From CAZUZD01 sp964624465 (lineage in GTDB: Bacteria > Planctomycetota > Planctomycetia > Isosphaerales > Isosphaeraceae), in the NCBI GenBank assembly GCA_964624465.1, contig CAZUZD010000116.1, positions 1 to 17,111 on the forward strand: DNA of 17,111 bases. Reading direction: 5' to 3'. The notes under the pieces were generated by a model that did not search any database, was not told the origin of the DNA, and was given only the letters and a program-made list of their open reading frames with translations. A program made the translations under genes and the position numbers. Positions 14,401 through 17,111 of this stretch are shown here, piece after piece (the stretch's first letter is position 1; each line of letters starts with the position of its first letter).

Positions 14401-14667
14401 CGCGGTGGGTTCGACCTGATCCTCATGGACATGCAGATGCCCGAGCTCGACGGCTATGGCGCCACCCAGTGGCTGCGCCGGGCGGGGTACTCCGGCCCGA
14501 TCGTCGCCCTCACCGCGCACTCGCTGAGCGAGGACCGCGAAAAGTGCCTTAACGCCGGCTGCGACGAGTATCTGACCAAGCCCGTGAGCATGGGTGTTCT
14601 GGCCGAGACCCTCGCCCGGTTCTTGGCGGATTCACCGTCGGAACCGGCCCGAGTGCCCCCGACCTGA
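11446..14667 (+). CDS. Soluble GAF-GAF-PAS-GAF hybrid sensor histidine kinase / response regulator
   Basis: A 1073-residue hybrid kinase without signal peptide or membrane segment. Domains in order: GAF1 (about 32-165, with FFKSQIGLPEPWASRR), GAF2 (about 199-338), PAS (about 359-475, GLVSFDERGQIRSINASAERLFG), GAF3 (about 503-645), a coiled coil (about 650-682), and HisKA with phospho-acceptor His686 in NMSHEVRTP. HATPase_c follows, with N box VRQVLVNLVSNAVKF, DQGIGM and GGTGLGLSI, then a receiver domain (946-1065) with phospho-acceptor Asp995 in LMDMQMPELDG, Thr1023 and Lys1045. All catalytic motifs are intact. It would sense a cytoplasmic small molecule or redox signal, autophosphorylate and pass phosphate to its own receiver; no output domain or partner gene lies nearby. 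ATG 11446 is chosen because upstream in-frame sequence (from GTG 11275) lies in the palindrome-rich leader and looks non-coding; ATG 11452 is also possible. Confidence 0.93.
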   Translation: MSMSPDDPLRDPERLRAMQATGLVDSPSDVSFDRLTRLVAEVLGVPMVLLTLVEVDRLFFKSQIGLPEPWASRREAAIGETYCRRVVQQGGPVVIPDLNREPDSGSIPAGQGLGAVAYLGMPLFSSSGQVLGVLAALDTRPRAWTPADIGLLHQLATLVESEIVAAVERTELERSRLHLDLQRRLTQAIADSTDFESGLPRLLEVLGTGLRLDVGEYWTVDAPRGELRIHEALWSSPEVGPGFVDASRGLTLARGEGLPGWVLEQGRAAWCADLAEILVPHRMRSSTRPGLRGVIAFPVLDGAEVLGVMAFLGRHPLNRDDQMSPFLQALGQQLGQFARGARPVTPMPPSDRVPETVVSPASDGLVSFDERGQIRSINASAERLFGHPGAAAVGLPLERILRLEASAAPDPSATGIGTFERSPSDFFGGTVPATGVRHDGTPFPAGVVLSTRRRQGELHYQALVRDLTVQRRVDEELRSTNALLQLIHKIHLGFMADTPVGELFDRTLSAILVLTGCEYGFLSEVLRDPEDQPYIRTLAITDITWDDHTRAFYNRTGSLGLEFRNLKTLFGRVLTTGQLVISNDPAADPRSGGLPPGHPPLDSFLGLPLHQGNRLFGMIGLANRPGGFDEALVHYLEPLVSSVASIIEGYQIQRERDRVEAELQAAKVAAELANLSKTQFLANMSHEVRTPVSAVLGYAEMLLEPHLPPHESAQAIQAIRSNGGHLLRILDDILDLSKVEAGKLILEPIPYSPWQLIREVVAALRVRADERRIRLEPHATSSIPGLVLLDPTRVRQVLVNLVSNAVKFSEPGGRIEVRIGITPQTDESPSQLLIEVEDQGIGMSPEQQEVIFQAFQQADNSTTRRFGGTGLGLSITRRLVDLMGGTIRVRSTLGQGSCFSVWLPFQPTTHQAGEPIAWASPTDLMAAAPTARRTRGALPVRQLRGRVLLAEDSLDNQRVLLYYLSRIGLVAEVALNGLEAVEKARRGGFDLILMDMQMPELDGYGATQWLRRAGYSGPIVALTAHSLSEDREKCLNAGCDEYLTKPVSMGVLAETLARFLADSPSEPARVPPT

Positions 14668-14772
14668 GCACCCCGCCCCCCTGGCCGATCCGACGTGCGG
14701 CCCCGACCCGTCCGGGGAGCTGCCGGCCCCCGGGAGCGAGACCGTTGCTGGATCCCGATGGCCCGGCCTCGC

Positions 14773-14801
14773 TTGTCGGGTGCCGGGGTGGCCCTTATGA
14801 T
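14773..14801 (+). promoter_or_regulatory. Promoter candidate for smpB
   Basis: TTGTCG (14773-14778), a 17-base spacer and TATGAT (14796-14801) match the housekeeping sigma consensus well. It lies 55 bases ahead of the smpB start, giving a leader of about 50 bases. The 189-base gap after the kinase gene otherwise holds only short GC hairpins. Confidence 0.6.
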
Positions 14802-14856
14802 GCGGGAGATCGACTGGCAACCGTTCCAAGGCTCGAATCCAGGACAGGGGCCGCGC

Positions 14857-15357
14857 ATGGCGAAGAAGGATGCCGGCAAGGGCGGGAAGACTCCTCCCGA
14901 ACTCCCCGCGATCCAGGTCGTGGCCCGCAATCGCAAGGCGCGGTTCGAGTACGAGCTGCTCGAGAAGGTCGAGGCCGGCATGGTCCTCACCGGCACCGAG
15001 GTCAAGAGCCTCCGGACCGGCAAGGCGAGCCTCGACGAGGCGTACGCACAGGTCGAGCGCGACGAGGTCTGGCTCTACGGGTGCGACATCCCGGAGTACC
15101 TCGAAGCCAACCGGATGAACCACAAGCCGAAGCGGCCCCGCAAGCTGCTGCTGCACCGCAGCGAGATCGACAAGGTCGCGGCCAAGTCCTCGGAGCGCGG
15201 CCTGACCCTGGTCCCGCTCCAGATCTACTTCAAGAAGGGCATCGCCAAGGTCGAGATCGCGGTCGCCCGCGGTCGCAAGAGCTACGACAAGCGCGAGGCC
15301 GTCAAGAAGCAGGACGCCAAGCGTGAGATGGATCGCGTCCTGCGCCGCGGCCGCTGA
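14857..15357 (+). CDS. smpB: SsrA-binding protein SmpB
   Basis: A 166-residue SmpB, the partner of tmRNA in trans-translation. It binds the tRNA-like domain and mimics the missing anticodon stem in the decoding centre of stalled ribosomes. Family segments are complete: RNRKARFEYELLEKVEAGMVLTGTEVKSLRTGKASLDEAYAQ, WLYGCDIPEY, NHKPKRPRKLLLHRSEI (Asn88 onward), GLTLVPLQIYFKKG and AKVEIAVARG. The basic C-terminal tail starts at DKRE (144-147) and is needed for accommodation. ATG 14857 has AGGGG six bases upstream; earlier in-frame starts would overlap the promoter. It lies 122 bases before ssrA in the same direction, so both partners of the rescue system are adjacent, though each has its own promoter candidate. 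A hairpin spans its stop codon. Confidence 0.97.
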   Translation: MAKKDAGKGGKTPPELPAIQVVARNRKARFEYELLEKVEAGMVLTGTEVKSLRTGKASLDEAYAQVERDEVWLYGCDIPEYLEANRMNHKPKRPRKLLLHRSEIDKVAAKSSERGLTLVPLQIYFKKGIAKVEIAVARGRKSYDKREAVKKQDAKREMDRVLRRGR

Positions 15358-15364
15358 GCCGCGG
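15345..15364 (+). terminator. Hairpin spanning the smpB stop codon
   Basis: CCGCGGC (15345-15351) and GCCGCGG (15358-15364) form a 7-bp stem with the TGA in its loop. No T-run follows. It could be part of the smpB transcript end, or chance in GC-rich sequence. Confidence 0.3.
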
Positions 15365-15405
15365 ACTGATTCCGGCCCGGATTGCGGGAACCGTGACGAA
15401 CCCGG

Positions 15406-15433
15406 TTGACCCGCCGGGCGTAACACCGATAAT
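15406..15433 (+). promoter_or_regulatory. Promoter of ssrA
   Basis: TTGACC (15406-15411), a 16-base spacer and GATAAT (15428-15433) form the best sigma-70-like promoter of the window. It lies 46 bases before the mature tmRNA 5' end and implies a short leader removed by RNase P. The -35 sits between CCCGG and CCGGG arms (15401-15418), which may be incidental. Confidence 0.7.
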
Positions 15434-15573
15434 GAGTGACGTGGGCCGCGAGAACCGCGTCCCCACACTCAGGACCCATGGGGGCGAACCAGGATCGACC
15501 GGATTGCTGAAGTATCAGGTTGCATGCCGAGGTTGGTCAGCAGGCCTCGTAAAAAGCCGACCGAACTTTAAGT

Positions 15574-15609
15574 GCCAACGACACCGTTGGTCTCCGTCTC
15601 GCTGCCTGA
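15574..15609 (+). other. tmRNA tag-peptide reading frame
   Basis: GCC at 15574 follows TTTAAGT, matching the conserved purine context upstream of the tmRNA resume codon. Eleven codons read ANDTVGLRLAA and stop at TGA (15607-15609). The stop lies in the loop of a GCTG/CAGC hairpin, as is usual in tmRNAs. With the alanine carried by the tRNA-like part, 12 residues would be added. The Leu-Ala-Ala end is the standard signal for ClpXP-type proteases. Confidence 0.92.
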
Positions 15610-15707
15610 ACAGCAGCAACGGCTCTGTGCCAGCCCTTTGCCCGTGAGTGCTGACCAGAGACGCTAAAGCGGGCTCGCCCAGGCCTAACCTCCCGTTGCG
15701 GCCTGGG

Positions 15708-17111
15708 TTAACCTTCATGATGGGATAAGCCAAAAGAGACCCTGTCGCTCGGGGCTCCCAGGACGAAAACCAAACGAGCGGCTACGCATGTAGACGCCGA
15801 TACGGACGGATCTCGGGACGCGGGTGCAATTCCCGCCGCCTCCACTTCGATGCAAGTTGCCATCTGGTGACAACTTGCGACAGAAGACGACACAACCCCT
15901 GAGCAATCAGGGGTTTGTTCGTTTCTGGACTTGGCGTCCTGGTCGGGCTCGATGACAAAGGGCGACACCTCCCGACCCAAGACGCCGCCCGAAATGCAGA
16001 CAATGTGCAGACGATCAACGTGTGCCGATACGTCCGGCGAGGGCAGGTTTCCCAGGGCCTCGGCCCTGTCCTCCATCCCGATGTGGGTGTATTTCGCCGT
16101 CTGGCGGATGTCGGCGTGGCGGGCGAGCTCCTTCGCCTCCATGATCGACGCGCCCGATCGGACCAGGCCGGTAATGTGGCTGTGCCGCCCGGCCGCATGG
16201 AAGTCGGCGATCCCGTCCGGCGTCTCGTAGGGGATGCCGACCCGCTCCAGGTCCTTCTTCACCATGTACCAGGTCTTCTTCCGCTCGATTCGCGGGAAGA
16301 GCAAATCGTCCGGGCCTAGATCACTCACCCACTCGCGCACCATGGCGACCAAATCGGGGTGCATCGGCAGGACATCCTTGCGCCGATGCTTCGAGCAGGC
16401 AGCCTCGACGGTGAGGATTGGCTGTGCCTCGTCGAGCTTGAACGAACGGGGGGTGAGGCTCCCGATCTCCTGCCGTCGGAGGCCGGTGTAGAAACTCATC
16501 AGGTACGCCCGCGCCCGGAGCTCGCCCTCGTACCCCTGGACCACCTCCCCGCTCGTCCGGGCCGACTCGACCAGGCGGGACACCTCGTCGGTCGAGAGCG
16601 CTCGCCGCTTGTGCCGGACATCCGTCTCGGAATTGAGCCGGTCGATCCCGGCCAGCGGGTTGGCGGGCAGCCTCTTGGTCGCCACCAGCCACTTGCCGAA
16701 CTCGTCGACCGCCTGCAGGTAGTGGTTGTACGTCCTCGCCCCCAGGTCGTCCGCGTCGCGGACCGCCTTCAGGCATTCCTCCGCCTTCTCGGCGTCCAGC
16801 TCGCCGAGCGATCGGAAGCCGCCGCCCACGATCACCCGCCGGACTCGGGTCATGGTCAGTTTCTGATGCTTCGGCGTGGTGTTGGAGAGCGACCGCTCGA
16901 AGGTGGCGAGGTGCTCGGCGATCGGCGATTGCTTGATCGCAAGCAACCGTTCCTGCGCCGGGTCGATCATCCCCCGCCTGCGGAGCATGACCTCGTTCTC
17001 GAGCTTGGCCGCCAGCTGCTCGGTCAGGGACTTGTCGGTGAAGCCCTTCGCGGTGGCCCGCTTGCCCTCGTGGTCGAAATACTGGATGTAGTACGGGCGG
17101 TTCTTCTTCCC
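15708..17111 (-). CDS. Tyrosine recombinase/integrase, N terminus beyond the window
   Basis: A phage-type integrase, 467 codons visible. The frame is open to the right edge; the ATG at 16988 is internal, because the 41 codons before it read as an integrase N terminus (NRPYYIQYFDHEGKRATAKG, an arm-binding-like segment). A SAM-like core-binding domain follows (about 16660-16880, YNHYLQAVDEFGKWL). The catalytic domain has Arg in FYTGLRRQEI (16476-16478), a Lys-rich SKHRRKDVLPM turn, His and Arg in FHAAGRHSHIT (16197-16199 and 16185-16187; H-x3-R rather than the common H-x2-R), His in LARHADIRQT, and the nucleophile Tyr in KYTHIGM (16089-16091). The set looks active. The chain continues about 127 residues past Tyr. 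The last ~45 (VEAAGIAPASRDPSVSAST onward) are the antisense of ssrA, ending at TAA 15708-15710, so the C terminus depends on the integration site. It most likely integrates its own element into ssrA. Confidence 0.9.
   Translation of the reverse strand, partial: GKKNRPYYIQYFDHEGKRATAKGFTDKSLTEQLAAKLENEVMLRRRGMIDPAQERLLAIKQSPIAEHLATFERSLSNTTPKHQKLTMTRVRRVIVGGGFRSLGELDAEKAEECLKAVRDADDLGARTYNHYLQAVDEFGKWLVATKRLPANPLAGIDRLNSETDVRHKRRALSTDEVSRLVESARTSGEVVQGYEGELRARAYLMSFYTGLRRQEIGSLTPRSFKLDEAQPILTVEAACSKHRRKDVLPMHPDLVAMVREWVSDLGPDDLLFPRIERKKTWYMVKKDLERVGIPYETPDGIADFHAAGRHSHITGLVRSGASIMEAKELARHADIRQTAKYTHIGMEDRAEALGNLPSPDVSAHVDRLHIVCISGGVLGREVSPFVIEPDQDAKSRNEQTPDCSGVVSSSVASCHQMATCIEVEAAGIAPASRDPSVSASTCVAARLVFVLGAPSDRVSFGLSHHEG
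15800..15844. other. Putative attachment site (att) at the ssrA 3' end
   Basis: An integrase gene abuts the 3' end of ssrA, a classical target of tyrosine recombinases. The T arm and acceptor strand are intact, so the element must carry a copy of this end as its att core. The core limits cannot be set because the second copy lies outside the window; no repeat of this segment was noticed elsewhere here. Confidence 0.55.
15852..15878. repeat. 8-bp inverted repeat next to the attachment site
   Basis: GCAAGTTG (15852-15859) and CAACTTGC (15871-15878) are exact inverted copies with an 11-base spacer, starting eight bases beyond the ssrA end. It might bind integrase, or fold as a hairpin in the tmRNA 3' trailer. 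The spacer is longer than the 6-8 bases usual for recombinase core sites. Confidence 0.4.
15894..15925 (+). terminator. Intrinsic terminator downstream of ssrA, inside the integrase gene
   Basis: AACCCCTGA (15894-15902), a GCAA tetraloop and TCAGGGGTT (15907-15915) form a perfect 9-bp stem. It is followed by TGTTCGTTTC, the most convincing rho-independent terminator of the window. It lies 50 bases beyond the ssrA end on the plus strand, and thus in DNA brought by the element. On the minus strand the same bases encode PDCSGV of the integrase. Confidence 0.8.

Larger units (their letters stand above)
15480..15844 (+). ncRNA. ssrA: Transfer-messenger RNA (tmRNA), one-piece
   Basis: tmRNA enters stalled ribosomes as alanyl-tRNA, then serves as the message for a degradation tag. 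The 5' end GGGGGCG (15480-15486) pairs with CGCCTCC (15837-15843), including a G3-U70 wobble, the alanyl-tRNA synthetase identity pair. Discriminator A is 15844. The 5' region AACCAGGATCGACCGGATT matches the conserved tmRNA start. A T arm (stem GCGGG/CCCGC, 15820-15836) precedes the acceptor strand. Between 15527 and 15562, CGA/TCG and GGTTGG/CCGACC pairings around TAAAAAG suggest pseudoknot PK1. The tag frame is at 15574. The T loop is TGCAATT, with G where tRNAs have U55. The 3' CCA is not encoded (CTT follows the discriminator), so it must be added. The last ~137 bases are overlapped antisense by the integrase frame. Confidence 0.96.
15845..17111. mobile_element. Left end of an element integrated in ssrA
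   Basis: From the end of ssrA to the window edge the only gene is the integrase, directed toward the attachment site, as in many genomic islands. Gene direction flips relative to the whole upstream chromosome. The cargo, any excisionase and the distal att copy lie to the right of 17111. Confidence 0.7.

Noticed and set aside
15715..16198. Other minus-strand frames containing KWRRRELHPRPEIRP across the ssrA end
   Set aside because: This is the well-known spurious peptide produced when a tmRNA/tRNA 3' end is translated antisense; the integrase occupies another frame.
16986..16988. ATG on the minus strand as the integrase start
   Set aside because: The frame continues open to the window edge and the 41 upstream codons read as a typical integrase N terminus (YYIQYFDHEGKRATAKG), so this Met is internal.
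1..17111. CRISPR arrays, tRNA or rRNA genes, insertion sequences, toxin-antitoxin or restriction genes
   Set aside because: No regularly spaced repeats, no cloverleaf apart from the tmRNA tRNA-like domain, no transposase motifs and no defence-protein motifs were found on either strand.

Overview
This window looks like the chromosome of a GC-rich planctomycete, most likely an Isosphaeraceae-type member of Planctomycetota. That placement is an inference from the very high GC, the sparse Shine-Dalgarno signals, the DapL-type aminotransferase, the YebC variant, and an integrase family I associate with planctomycetes. No marker gene here fixes the taxon. Nearly all genes lie on the plus strand.

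Layout. Bases 1-~240 read on the minus strand as an internal piece of a TrpG/PabA-type glutamine amidotransferase. They are joined head-on to an infB that has lost its 5' end, so this is either an assembly or amplification chimera or a real rearrangement. From ~240 to 3856 runs the classical translation cluster infB - ylxP (DUF503) - rbfA. Next come an endonuclease III-like protein with a basic Ala/Pro/Lys tail (3956-4885), a secreted FAS1 (fasciclin) protein (5059-5547), an exported TPR protein (5735-7972), yebC (8096-8833), a DapL-type aminotransferase (8951-10123), folK with an unusual C-terminal domain (10226-11041), a structured 400-base intergenic region, and a soluble GAF-GAF-PAS-GAF hybrid histidine kinase (11446-14667). 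Then follows the trans-translation pair smpB (14857-15357) and tmRNA ssrA (15480-15844), each with a readable promoter. The tmRNA encodes the tag ANDTVGLRLAA.

The right end (15845-17111) is the start of an integrated element. A tyrosine recombinase on the minus strand faces the 3' end of ssrA, its reading frame continues antisense into ssrA, and its N terminus leaves the window. A strong intrinsic terminator that can serve ssrA lies inside the integrase gene. The element's cargo and its distal attachment site are outside the window.

How the genes fit together: infB/ylxP/rbfA (initiation and 30S maturation), yebC (translation or transcription regulator), and smpB/ssrA (rescue of stalled ribosomes) give the window a translation theme, with lysine/peptidoglycan-precursor (DapL) and folate (FolK) metabolism between them. 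I see no defence system, CRISPR array or secondary-metabolite cluster. The items most worth a second look are the ssrA/integrase overlap, the degenerate kinase-like domain on FolK, the dense inverted repeats ahead of the hybrid kinase, the endonuclease III homologue that appears to lack its catalytic lysine, and the chimeric left edge.
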